A stretch of 64,000 nucleotides of DNA from assembly GCA_034440615.1 (NCBI GenBank), contig JAOTOM010004575.1, positions 279,419 through 343,418 of the forward strand, given 5' to 3'. The position numbers and the translations under genes are program-made. This document shows positions 12,332 through 26,600 of the stretch, piece by piece; within the stretch, counting starts at the first letter, position 1; each line of letters starts with the position of its first letter. The notes below the pieces were generated by a model. That model saw only the letters and a list, made by a program, of their open reading frames with translations, searched no databases and was not told the DNA's origin. This stretch comes from Ashinkailepas kermadecensis (Eukaryota; Arthropoda; Thecostraca; Neolepadidae).

Positions 12332-13265
12332 TGCCGTTGGTTAACCTGCATCACGATGTGGTGTGCACATTTGATCCGGCGCTACCGCCCCACCCACCTC
12401 CCCAGGTAAACTGGGGAGTGGGAAATACAACACCGTTGTTTATTGTTTATCGTGTATTGTCCATAATCTCCAACAGCATATTCAGCCCTTCACAGCAGAA
12501 GTAGTGAGCTAGGGACCATCCATTGTTCACCGAAATCCCCCTGGAGCCGGTATGCTGGGCTACCCGGTACCCGGTCGCCGTCCCCTAACACGTCGCCACG
12601 GCGGACGGGATGGTCAGCTCAGTGCGATCCACGCTCGCCAGCAACACAGAGGGGGGTAGCCGGCATCGATCCAGCTGCCGCTCGGCTCTGGAGCGCCTGT
12701 CGGTAGTGGCCACCGACGCCTCCGCTGATGATTTGCGCACGGAATGACCGTCACCCTGACCACAACCTGACCTGACCTGACCTTTGACAACGCGGGTCAT
12801 GTGGGATAATGTCGTCCGGACCAACCTCAGCCGATGTGTGTGATAGTGTTTACGCTGGAACATCAGTCCAGCGAGAGTACTGCGATTTCCGCCGGTAATG
12901 ATGCAACACGTTGCTGATTATAGCTTCTGGCTTGTTCCGGGCGTTGTACCTGGTTAGCGCAACAGTCACAGTCGATAAACCGGGATTAGTTGCCAATGGC
13001 ATCACGTTGCTTGGTGATAAAACTCGGAAACATTGCATTTATGGGAAGCAATATCTGGGACAAGTAGGTAGGTAGCAGCTGGAAATGTGCTTGACTAAGG
13101 CGGTTCGTTATAAATCGAATGCTTATACACATCAAGATGCAACTTCTTAACAGTTTAATTTGAAGTTGCTAGGAGGTTGTCAGGAGTTTCAATTCTTGTG
13201 GCTCGTGAGTAGGTGCGAACTTATACCACGCTAATAAAAAGCATCTCAGTCATCTCATTGCTGAA
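12332..13265. other. anonymous sequence
   Basis: TGACC-type words are clustered at 12,757-12,790 (CCTGACCTGACCTGACCTTT). I see no gene or other repeat. Confidence 0.4.
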
Positions 13266-14134
13266 AACGGTCAACTTCTCTCAGTGTACTTTTGATACAC
13301 AACGCGTACCACAGAGGTGACTGGAATCGGTCAACTTCTCTCAGTGTACTTTTGATACACAACGCGTACCACAGAGGTAACTGGAATCGGTCAACTTCTC
13401 TCGGTGTACTTTTGATACACAGCGCGTACCACAGAGGTAACTGGAATCGGTCAAGTTCTCTCAGTGTACTTTTGATACACAGCGCGTACCACAGAGGTAA
13501 CTGGAATCGGTCAACTTCTCTCGGTGTACTTTTGATACACAACGCGTACCACAGAGGTAACTGGAATCGGTATTCTCTCGGTGTACTTTTGATACACAAC
13601 GCGTACCACAGAGGTAACTGGAATCGGTCAACTTTCTCAGTGTACTTTTGATACACGCGCGTACCACAGAGGTGACTGGAATCGGTCAACCTCGTGTATT
13701 TTGATAACAGGCGTACTAGAGGTGACTGAATGGTCACTCTTCAGTGTACTTTTGATACACAGCGCGTACCACAGAGGTAACTGGAATCGGTCAACTTTCT
13801 CGGTGTACTTTTGATACACAACGCGTACCACAGAGGTGACTGGAATCGGTCACTTCTCTCGTGTACTTTTGATACACACGCGACAGAGGTGACTGGAATC
13901 GGTCAACTTCCTCGGTGTACTTTTGGTACACAGCGCGTACCACAGAGGTAACTGGAATCGGTCAACTTCTCTCGGTGTACTTTTGATACACAGCGCGTAC
14001 CACAGAGGTGACTGGAATCGGTCAACTTCTCTCAGTGTACTTTTGATACACACGCGTACCACAGAGGTAACTGGAATCGGTCACTTCTCTGTGTACTTTT
14101 GATACACAGCGCGTACCACAGAGGTAACTGGAAT
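13266..14134. repeat. 60-bp minisatellite, about 14.5 copies
   Basis: The unit CTGGAATCGGTCAACTTCTC... recurs every 60 bp (13,321, 13,381, 13,441, 13,501, then slightly shorter units). Each unit holds the imperfect palindrome GTGTACTTTTGATACAC followed by CGCGTACCACAGAGGT. Some units (13,676-13,740, 13,846-13,897, 14,076-14,100) carry clusters of small deletions; neighbours are intact. Minus-strand peptides (DRFQLPLWYALCIKSTPREV) are by-products of the 20-codon period. Confidence 0.95.
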
Positions 14135-15025
14135 CACACCGCGATATTTACACGGAGGATAAATCTCACCCCGCAGTTAAAATTACGCTTCAAAGTGATG
14201 GACAATCAAACTGTTCACCGTTCGACTTGATCTTATGACTTGCACCGAAAGTACATGAGTCAATTCAGTTAATGTTTCAAGGTAAAAAACTTGATTATTT
14301 GTCTTCGTGATAGATATAATTACATTTGTAAAATTCCGAAAAATGTACAGCTCCTTCTCTTGAGAATGTAGAGCGCGCTCCTTCTCTTGAGAATGTGGAG
14401 CGCGCAAGAGCATGTGCCGTGGTCCTGGATCAATTTCTCTGTTACACTGCACTCCGTTCCATTTGGTGTCTTGGTCTATCTCATGTGGCCGGTGAACATA
14501 TCACGTAATCGTCCGCGGCGACAGGTGGGACAAGGTAGAGACAGGAGTTTTCACTTATGATCGAGTTGCGTGTGAAACAAATGCACAGCGCTTGCTCTAA
14601 ATGCAAAATATAGTGGTGTTTCACGAGCACGCTGCGCAATGCCAGCACCATGCCCATTAAAATGCAAAAATGCTTCTCCCCGATATTTTTGTTGAGGTAA
14701 CTCCTGAACCGTCCGCACCATCGCCGTGGCCTTGGAACACCGTCAGAACCCTTGGAACACCCTTGCAACACCGTCTTGGAACACCCTTGGAACACCGTCA
14801 GATCGCCGTGACCCTTGGAACCCGTCAGAGAATTGACAAGTGCACATTGCATAAAACCGTGGAGTTCTTGATTTCGATGATAGTGGAGCTAGGGCGGGTT
14901 ACATTCAGGCCACGAACTGAACACTTTCTTAATGCGGATTTTAGATGTAATTGAAACGTGTGTCATAAGCAAACCACACAAGATGCAGTCAAAAGTGAAG
15001 CCTCGACGCATCAGCAAATGATGGA
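14135..15025. other. anonymous sequence with short duplications
   Basis: A ~27-bp unit (CTCCTTCTCTTGAGAATGT) is duplicated at 14,352-14,405. CTTGGAACACC-type words recur about six times at 14,730-14,825. No gene is recognised. Confidence 0.45.
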
Positions 15026-15137
15026 AGAAACATTATTCCAATTTTAACCTTTATATTACTTAGTGACAAAATAGTATACAAAATGGACAAAATGGTGACT
15101 TAGTAATAAAATAAAGGTTAACTAGGATAATGTTTCT
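15026..15137. repeat. short foldback repeat (about 42-bp imperfect arms)
   Basis: The arm starting AGAAACATTATTCCAATTTT and reading through CCTTTATATTACTTAGTGAC is matched by its reverse complement ending at 15,137, with about 27 bp between. A few mismatches and one small indel are present. This is a hairpin-type miniature repeat. Confidence 0.8.
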
Positions 15138-15759
15138 TGGCCCTTTCCGTTGATGCTAATCAATATATTTAAAACCCCGATATATATGCATGGTGGCAAA
15201 TAATATTATATCACCTATGAGCGTGCCATGCCTAACGTTGGTCAGGTTTCACCTAAGGCGACCATAGGCACATGTATTCCAGGCACACTAGAGTCTTAAA
15301 TACCAACTGTTGCGAAGTAAGATTGCTTATTCTGGGTAGCTTTGCACATCGAGTTGCAAATGCATGAATGCATGCATGCATGCATGCAAATAACTCTAAA
15401 AAGTCCAAGAAAGTAGCTGCACCGTACCGTTTACGGCATCTTTATATCTTCCTTAGAACAAAAGTTAGTGAGGAAGGGTGATGAAGTTAACACTCCTGAA
15501 CTGTGAAGAGTGGAAAGGCCTCCTCCACCGCTATGGTTAACTCTAAATTCCAATTTTCTGATTGTATTCCACATTTGCTTTGTGGCCTGATGCTATCCAG
15601 AAAAACATTTTTCTCTCAGGATTAGCCGATCAAAATCCATACATTCCCTTTCTAATAACATTTTCCGGCATTATCACTAATTAACCTTCTCCTGTAGCGG
15701 GTTGTTAAATTGCGATTATCTAGCATTACTTGACACGCACTTTTCCTCCAAGGTTTGAC
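15138..15759. other. anonymous AT-rich sequence
   Basis: A short (TGCA)n run lies at about 15,369-15,388. Otherwise I see nothing. Confidence 0.4.
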
Positions 15760-16110
15760 CCCCCCCCAGCGTCTGTGGCAATCTTCGGCGACCGATTGCC
15801 TTTTCGGCTGACCTGTGACATAGCGACCGATTTCATTTCCCGGCGGACCGGCGATCCAAGGCCGGCTTCGTTACCAACCGGCCGGCGATCCAACAACCGG
15901 CTTCATTTCCGACCAGTCAGGGACGTGGCGACCGGCTTCATTTCCGGCCGGCCGGCGACCTGGAGCACATTTCAATTCCGACCGGCCGGCGACTTGACCA
16001 CTTGTTCGATTTCCGGCTGACCGGCCGGCCGACGGCCAGCTTCGTCGGCGACGATTGCCAATCCGGCGGCCGGCTGACGCTCCAGCCCGCCGATCCAGTC
16101 GACCTCACGG
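15760..16110. repeat. degenerate GC-rich tandem repeat (CCGGCCGGCGACC words)
   Basis: Words such as ACCGGCCGGCGA and CGGCTTCATTTCC alternate with an irregular spacing near 45 bp. The frames are open but repetitive, and no protein family is evident. Confidence 0.65.
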
Positions 16111-16179
16111 CGGGCACTTCACGTCCGGCATTTCGCGTCCGCCATTTGCCGCCGAATAGGCCGCGGCGTCTGTCCGTTT

Positions 16180-16272
16180 ATGTGACGTGACGAGTACCCG
16201 CGTGACGTGACGAATGCCAGCGTGACGTGACGAGTGCCGGCGTGACGTGACGAGTGCCCGCGTGACGTTACG
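16180..16272. repeat. 20-bp tandem repeat, about 4.5 copies
   Basis: CGTGACGTGACGAGTGCCGG recurs every 20 bp (16,201, 16,221, 16,241). Each copy has two TGACG half-sites of the CRE type. Confidence 0.85.
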
Positions 16273-16341
16273 GGCGCATGTGTCGGTGTGTCGCTGATTC
16301 TGGTGGAACCGACGGCCAGCCAACGACCCGGCAGCCGGATC

Positions 16342-19210
<2,869 letters not shown>

Positions 19211-19214
19211 TTCA

Positions 19215-19325
19215 ATGAAGCATATACATGTTCATGTGTGCGTGCATGCGTGTGTATGTGCACGTATGTGTGTCTTCGCGCGTGTATATGAATGTGCATG
19301 TGTGTGTGTGTGTGTGTGTATGTGT
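19215..19325. repeat. TG/CATG-rich microsatellite
   Basis: Alternating purine-pyrimidine run (GTGTGCGTGCATGCGTGTGT... ending in a pure TG run), with Z-DNA-prone composition. Confidence 0.85.
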
Positions 19326-19339
19326 ACATGGGTGTAACC

Positions 19340-20965
19340 ACTGGGGGGGGGTACATGTCCCCCATTTCTGAAAAGTGGCGATTTGTCCCCACAAAAAAAA
19401 ATTCCCGTATCCCCCCAAAGCCTCAGCTACCTGAGTATGATCGCCGCAAAATTATACTTAATCATTTATAAAGTGAAAATATATATGCAAGAGAATTACT
19501 AAAAATACTAGAAACCGAGCAAGCCAATCAACGGGCTTCACAGGCTATCTGTCGTCAAAAATAATATACAAATGGTAATCAGCAAACGTCAGAAATATCT
19601 GCTTCTAGACCATTCTTGAATAACATGAACCTTGGCCATCTTGTGTTTTCGCTTCAGTCGAAAATTGTGCTTTGTCAGGCAACAAAGTTGGATTATCGCA
19701 AGGCTTTACTATAGTCTTAGGTTGTATTCCCCTGCGCATATTTTGATATACCTTGAACAAACGTAACTCTGGGTGTCCTTGGGTATCTTCAAGACCATGG
19801 AGGGGGGTCATGGGCAGCCTTAAGCAAGTACGTCAAGTTAACGTCGTATTCGTATTGGTACTCAGCGACGTGTTCGCCAGTGGCGTATTTGTATTGGCAT
19901 CGGCATTCAGCGACGGGTTTATGATCGTTCGAATCAATTACCACAAATGCTTCTGCTTGCACTGAATACGCTGCAAGCATAAGTCTCACTACATAGGTGT
20001 CCCATTACCACCTTAACAGTCATGGTCCAACGCAAACCGGTTTCTTCGGTTGCTTCCAACTTTTTTTCGTTTTCACCAAAACCTGCCCAAATCTAGCATC
20101 AAGCAATATCCTGCGGTGAACCATTGTGTAACGTTTCAAATCGGTGCATGTGAAGGGCAAACTTCTAGGTCAAAGGTTAGCTTGATATATTAGATGGCGA
20201 TATTGAAGCGATAACGACCGAACGCGAGGTTCGGTTGCTATCGCTTCAATTTCAATAAAATTTGCGTCATTCGACGTGGGGTCATGCGGTATCAGAAAGC
20301 TAAGCCATCGAATTATTTCTCAAGGGCAAAGGCTAAGCTGATCATCCGGTCCGCTCAATTTTCTTTCGTTTTCGCTCAAACCCATCCATATCTGGTATCA
20401 AGCAATAGCCAGGGGTGAACACTCGAGTAACATTTCAAACCGGGACATGTCAAGGTCCAAGATTTGATTGAGTTCTTCGATGACCTCGCGTTTCGTCGCT
20501 ATGGCTTCAATTTGCAGAAAATGGATGTCATTCGACATCGCTTGTTGTGCGGTATCAGAAAGTTGATAATTCGAAATTATCTCGACGGGTCAAAATTCAA
20601 GCTGACTACTTCGGTCGCATCACATTTTTTTTGGTAGTTTTCGCTCAAGCCTACCCAGATCCACTATCAAGCTATAGCCCATAGTGAACCATCGAGTAAC
20701 ATTTCGAAACCGGGATATATCAAGGTCAAACCTCAAGGTCAAAGGCAAGTTTGAACTTTTCGAAGTCCTCGCGATTCGTCGCTACAGGCTCAATTTGCAT
20801 CAAGTGGGTGTCATTTCACGTGGCTTGTGCCGTATTATTATGTTACCAAATCGAACTAATTTGAAAGGTCAAAGGTCAAACTGATATCTTCGGTCGCCTC
20901 GTATTTTTTTTTCGCCATAACCTACCCACATCTGGTATCAAGAAATAGCCCGGGGTGCACCTCGA
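19340..20965 (+). repeat. left arm of a ~1.6-kb inverted repeat pair
   Basis: This segment matches, in reverse orientation, 30,515-32,130. Recognisable matched landmarks are ACTTTTCAGAAAT next to a G run at the outer end, CTCAGCTACCTGAGTATGAT, GCCTGTGAAGCCCGTTGATT and a ~180-bp segment around CGAACGATCATAAACCCGTC. The inner part is itself a set of diverged ~230-280-bp units, each with words such as CATGTCAAGGTC, TCGTCGCTATGGCTTCAATT and TATCAAGCAATAGCC. Such units continue on this side to about 21,420. Confidence 0.88.
20202..20250. repeat. hairpin conserved in both inverted-repeat arms
   Basis: A 22-bp stem (ATTGAAGCGATAACGACCGA + AC against its complement, two mismatches) with loop GCGAG. 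The equivalent hairpin is at 31,244-31,292 in the other arm. Confidence 0.85.
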
Positions 20966-21420
20966 GTAACATTTCAAACTGGAACATGTCAATTTCAAAT
21001 CACAAGATCGAAGGATAGCTTACATTGCTCGAAGTACTCGCGCCTCGTCGCTATGTCTTCAATTTTCACCAAGTGGGAGTCATTCGACGTGCCGTGAGAT
21101 ATTCTAGCAAGCTGCTCAGAAATCGCTTTAATTTTCGAAGTCAATGGCCGAGCTCATTTCTTCGGTCTCCCCGCATTTCTTCGTTTTCTCCAAAAGCTAC
21201 CCATGTTTGGCATCAAGAGATAGCCGGTGGGCAACCCTCCAGCAACATTTTAACCCGGGACATGTCAGGTCAAGTCTCGAGGGCAAAGGTTAGTTTTAAT
21301 TTTTCAAAATCCTCGCGTTTCGTCGCTATGGCTTCATTTTGCATTATGTGGGTGTCATTCGACATGGCTTGTCGTACGTTATCAGAATGTTGAGATATCG
21401 AAATAATTTCGCAGATGTCG
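20966..21420 (+). repeat. further units of the GGTCAAAGG repeat family
   Basis: Two more diverged units follow the region paired with the right arm, recognised by CCTCGCGTTTCGTCGCTATG, GTGTCATTCGACATGGCTTG and CGGGACATGTCAGGTCAAG. They have no partner in the other arm. Confidence 0.7.
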
Positions 21421-21762
21421 AAGGTCCAATGTGTGTACAGTGATTGAGTGGAATAGGAATAAGAGGATCAAATATGTTTTTGCTCGCATCCGTTGTAATA
21501 GCAGGCACTCATATCCTATATGACAAGGAGCTCCCCAAGAAATCCGTCCTAACCTGCTTGGACGGCGCTCTCATCGCTGGTTTTTAATTTACACCGCCAC
21601 ATTGTTGTTCCGGAGATATAAAATAAAGACCTTTTTCAAATTGTCCGCTTTCTTCTTAATGGTTCAACGGAAGTTGCCAAATTTGGAAGAGAAGCCACAC
21701 ATGAATACTCACAGTTTTATAACCAGCATGAGTTCATAACCACGAGAGAACAATGTTGTAAT

Positions 21763-22079
21763 CAGGGGTGGATCCAGGAATTTTCATGGGGGCACTTCTC
21801 CGGGGGGGGGCGCCATTTCTTTGGAGTGGCGCCACTGCGAAAGCATCTGGAAGGGCACATCTGGCTGCAAAATTCGAGGGGGCGGGATGCACTTGGCCCT
21901 TCTCGAAGGGGCGACTTTCCATCCAAGGGTTTCATTTTTCATTCATAAGGCGACTCTAGTTGAAAAATTCGAGCGGGTACACTGGAACCTTTTCAGAGGA
22001 TCGCCTTTTACCGGCCTGAGGGTCGCCAACTTCCACGTGGGGGCACATGCCCTCATTGCCACACCCTTTATCCGCCCTG
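21763..22079. mobile_element. hAT-like MITE, 317 bp
   Basis: The left end CAGGGGTGGATCCAGG and right end TTTATCCGCCCTG are inverted counterparts. The flanks are GTTGTAAT (21,755-21,762) and GTTGTCAT (22,080-22,087), an 8-bp duplication with one mismatch; 8 bp is the size typical of the hAT superfamily. There is no coding capacity. A diverged relative in the other orientation is at about 52,388-52,650. Confidence 0.8.
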
Positions 22080-22695
22080 GTTGTCATTGTATCGAAATGT
22101 GTCTCCGTAAAATAGGAAAGCATGGGCAAGGTTATTGTATGTCCATATTTACTACAATAAAACCATCGTCCAATATTTTATGTTTTATCCTGCTACAAGA
22201 GGGCAACGTTTAACATACTTGCCGTCAGGTGTCAAGGTGGAAACACGTCGGTGTGGAGCTCCTGCTTTCCAGATAAGTCGTTGCAAAACCGGGCAGTATA
22301 CTAGGCTTAACTGTGGATAGGTATTTAGCAATTACTTCTGTGCATATATTTGCATAGTTTTATCTCATAAGTTTCTTTTTTAGCCAGCAGATTATACTAT
22401 TTACACCTAGAGACGCTGCCCAGCGCCATTTTGTCCATTCTGTCTGTCTTTGTCTAGTGTGTCAGTGTTTTCAGCTATTTATTTCATTTTTGGCAGTTAT
22501 TCAGCGAGTGATTTCTTCTTTCTTTAAAACCACAGTCAACTTTCTGCACAGTGATACCTTGTAAGTGCTGCATAGTTAGGAACTAGCATACACCTAAGCT
22601 TTGTCGGTTATTTCGCTCTGCTCTGTTATTTGGTAAATCATTTTGCAGCAAGTTACATTTCAATCTCAATCTAGGAATAAGCTGCAGCCTTTAGG

Positions 22696-23649
22696 ATGGT
22701 TACTACTAGGATACAGGCACTAGAGGATGAGGTTAGGGCCCTTAAGGCAGAGCTTTCCAAGCTCAAAGCTTCCCTTGCTTCACAGGGCTGGCCAGAAAGA
22801 GTAGCATGTAAGGGGCAGTCTGTAGCAGGGGCATCCTATGCCCAGGTGGTCACAGGCCACCAGGTAACTGTAGCTTCCCCTGCTGTGGAGGTGGCAGGGA
22901 GATCTGAAGAGAGAAGTGTTCCTAGTGAACAGAAGATTTCTAGTTGTAGCTCACAGGAGGGCAGTGGTTTAAAGTCAGGGGGGTGGAGGATTTGGAGGCG
23001 TGAGCCTAAGCAAGGGGGCAGTGAGTGGCAGGTGGTAGGTGGTAGGAGTGGGAAGCAACCTAGTGAAGCAGCTCAACAGGCAGGAGTAGTAACATCCAAT
23101 AGGTTCCAGGCATTGGAGGACTGCCCCCAGGATAGTGATAGCAGCAAGGAGAAAGTGCTAGTCGTACGAGACTCTCGTGTGCGGCATTTAGATAGGGTAT
23201 TCTGTCAAGGTCGGAGAGGTAGGAGGTGCATCACCAGGCCTGGTGCCAAGGTTAGAGACCTGGTCCCAGTGGTCGCACAGGCCACCAGTGAAAACCAGTT
23301 TAGTACAGTTATAATGCAGGTAGGAGTGAACAACATAGGTCCTGCTAGGAGTGAGGAGCTGATGCAGGACTACAGGGACCTTCTGTCCACCCTGAAGCAA
23401 AGCAATACCAGAGTTATTGTGACAGCTATTCTGCCTAGGGCTGGAGTCTCCCCTGAGTGGAGCTCTAGGGCACTGGCAGCCAATGCCAGGGTAGGTAGGC
23501 TCTGCAATGAGTTAGGTTTGACTTTTGTTGACAAGTGGTGCAGGTTTTATGGCTCATCTGACCTCTATCAGAGGGATAGCCTGCACTTCTCCGAGAAGGG
23601 GGTGCAAGTGTTAGGCAAAGTATATGAACATGTCCTTCAGGGAAACTAG
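22696..23649 (+). CDS. LINE ORF1 protein with coiled coil and SGNH-esterase domain
   Basis: A 317-residue protein with an ATG in a good animal context (A at -3, G at +4). Residues 5-28 (IQALEDEVRALKAELSKLKA) form a heptad coiled coil, expected for ORF1 oligomerisation. A low-complexity linker follows to about residue 150. Residues 154-315 are an SGNH/GDSL-type hydrolase domain: nucleophile block VVRDSRVRHLD with Ser160, the block III region GVNN at 210-213, and RDSLHF with Asp294 and His297. In this family the Ser-Asp-His triad is catalytic, and CR1 ORF1 esterases are thought to act during the retrotransposition cycle. Two usual residues differ: the Gly of GDS is Arg158, and the Asp of GxND is Asn213. 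The frame is fully open although ORF2 is broken. It ends four bases before an ATG at 23,653 that could start ORF2. Confidence 0.9.
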   Translation: MVTTRIQALEDEVRALKAELSKLKASLASQGWPERVACKGQSVAGASYAQVVTGHQVTVASPAVEVAGRSEERSVPSEQKISSCSSQEGSGLKSGGWRIWRREPKQGGSEWQVVGGRSGKQPSEAAQQAGVVTSNRFQALEDCPQDSDSSKEKVLVVRDSRVRHLDRVFCQGRRGRRCITRPGAKVRDLVPVVAQATSENQFSTVIMQVGVNNIGPARSEELMQDYRDLLSTLKQSNTRVIVTAILPRAGVSPEWSSRALAANARVGRLCNELGLTFVDKWCRFYGSSDLYQRDSLHFSEKGVQVLGKVYEHVLQGN

Positions 23650-23652
23650 ATA

Positions 23653-26600
23653 ATGGGGTGGGGAGGGAAGAATTGGCATTGCCATCTCAGGGATATGCCA
23701 ATAGTGACAGCATAGGCAATAGAACCTCACAGTCAGCAAATAGGGGTAGCAGTAGATCAAGGGGGCAGAGTGGTAGCTCATCCAGAGATGATAAAGCTAC
23801 TCAACATGAAAAAGCCAAAGAGGGTCATGGAACTTTTGTTAAGTGTATGATGCTTAATGCTCAGAGCATTCGATCAAAATTTGATGAGTTCAAGTGTTAT
23901 GTTGTTGAGGAGAAACCAGATTTTGTTTGCATTACTGAGGCATGGGTCAGTGAGGGATATTTTGGGGATAACTTGCAGGACTATGAGATCCAGGGATACT
24001 ATATGTTTTCATGCAATAGGGGTCCAGCAGTGAAAGGGGGTGGTGTAATGCTCTATATGAATAACTTATACAGTTCTCAAAAAGTAGCAGATGGGGTAAA
24101 AAATGTGTCTGTGAGTCCATTTGGCTTGATGTTGCTGTGGGAAAAGGCAACAGCAATAAACTGAGGATAGGAGCTTTGTATCGCTCAGGAACTTTGCCAC
24201 ATTCTCAGTAACTGGAGCTCGATAAGGTGATTTGTGAGGAAATCAGTAGAAACGTTCAGAGGAAATGCCTTATTCTTGGTGACTTTAATCTAAAAGGATA
24301 TGAAAATGTTGGTGTGGCTCCCCATCATGTAAACTGTTTAGGAAATGCCTTGAAGAGGACTTGTTCTTACACCAGTTTGTAACGGAACCAACCAGGCAGG
24401 GCTCATTCTTGGACCTTGTCTTCTCAGATTTAAGTGATTTAGTGCAAGACTTGACTGTAGGAGAAACTCTGGGAAGAAGTGACCATAACATAGTGAGATT
24501 CAAGGCACAGGTAGCAGGGACAATCAAGGATAATTTGGCAAAGATTCCAAATTTTAACAGGGCAGACTTTGACTGCATGAGAGAGGCTTTAAGTGCCATA
24601 CAATGGGAAGAAGAAATCCTTGATTTAAATGCCTGTGAAATGTGGGAAGAGTTCAAATCTTACTTGAGGGAAATTCAGATTAGACATGTCCCCCAAAAGC
24701 AAAGGCGCAAAAGAAGGGTAGGAAAGCCAGCATGGCTTACACCAGATGTGATGAAAGCAATTAAGGCTAAGAAAGATGCATTTAGATTTTAGAGTATTTA
24801 AGGAAGCTTCAAATATCGTAAATCTAAGGTCGTATAAAAAATCTAGAGATGCTGTGAAGCAGAAAATCAGAGCAGCAAAGCGAGCAAAAGAATTGGATTT
24901 GGCTAGGAACTGTAATGGGGACAGTAAAAAGTTCTTTAGTTTCTACAAGCTAAGTAAAGTTTCAAGCACAATTGGTCCACTGGAAGTAAATGGGACTATA
25001 TTGAGTGAGGATGGTCAGATTGTTGAGGAGCTGAGCAAGCAGTTTAAATCAGTGTTTACAGTGCAGGATGTGACTGATCTGGCAACCGTGAGCCACAGTT
25101 CAGTGACAGGTGATCAGATACACGATGTTGATTTCATTGATAGTGATATTGTTTTAAAGACATAAAGATAAAGACATAAAAGATCAGTGCAACTATGAGC
25201 CACAAGGGCCCTTCTTGGTTGCACTCTGTACACTGAACCAGTTTTCCACCAAATGCGCCAATCAACTCTCCCTGGAATACAGAAAAACAAGCCCCCTATT
25301 CTTATAATGATTGTCTATGCTGTTTTTAAAGATGTTCAATGTGTTGCTACTGACAATAGTTTCTGGCAGCTGGTTCCAGTGTTCTACTACCCTGTTGGTG
25401 AAGAAAGACTGTCTTAACCTTGTCCTGCTGTGATTAACTTTAATTTTGAATTGATGACCTCTAATTGCATCATTTCTGTTAAATTCAAACAGTTCCCTGA
25501 GATAACCCTGTTCCTGACCATGAACAAATTTAAAGACGTCGATGAGATCTCTTCTCAGCCTTCTATATCTAAGTGAAAACATATTCAGTTTCTTCAATCT
25601 TTCCTCATATGCCAGGTTGCCTATGCCATTCACCATTTTCGTTGCCCTCTTTTGTACTCTCTCTAAAAGCCAACAATCTTTTTCATAACTAGGGGACCAA
25701 GCTTGTCTTCAATTTTTTCAATTATATCAGAAAAATCAAGCCAAACAAGGCAGCAGGACCTGATGGAATTTATGCTAGGATATTGCGGGAAGCTGAAAAG
25801 GAACTGGCAATTCCACTTAGTATAATATTTTGTAGATCAGTTTCACAAAATGAAATTCCAACAGATTGGAAAAGGGCAAATGTAGTTCCTATTTTCAAGA
25901 AATGAGAAAGAGGGAAAGTTGAAAATTATAGGCCAGTAAGCCTCACATCCCTAGTCTGCAAGGTACTCGAATCAATTATCAAGGATAGAACGGTTAGTTT
26001 TCTGGAAGGAAACAGATTGATTCAAGATACTCAACATGGGTTTAGAAAAGGGAGATCGTGTCTCACAAATCTCTTGGACTTTTTGAATTTTGCCACAGAA
26101 CAATTTGCTCAGGGAAATCAGGTTGATGTAGCATATCTTGACTTTAGTAAGGCCTTTGACAAGGTACCCCATACACGGTTAATGATGCAGCTTCAGGTCC
26201 ATGGTATTGCAGGTAGCATCCTAAAACGGATAGTGTTGTGGCTTTCAGATAGACAGCAGAGAGTGATGCTAAATGGTACAAAGTCATCATGGCAAAATGT
26301 TCTAAGTGAAGTCCCGCAGGGGTCGGTACTGGAGCCACTATTGTTTATTATATATGTGAATAGCATTGAATGTGGCATAAGCAGTAAGGTTTTGAAATTT
26401 GCGGATGATTTGAAGATCTTTAGGGCAATAACAGGGCACAATGAGCAGGTTTTACTGCAGAAAGACTTAGACGAGCTAGGGAAGTGGTCCGAAAAATGGC
26501 AAATGAAGTTTAATTTTGATAAGTGCAAAGTCATGCATGTAGGTAGGCAGCATATGAAGGCTCCATACTTGATGGGTGGCCAAGTTCTATCTGTGACTCA

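Noticed and set aside
13266..14134. CRISPR-like array of 60-bp units
   Set aside because: Whole 60-bp unit repeats; no variable spacers.
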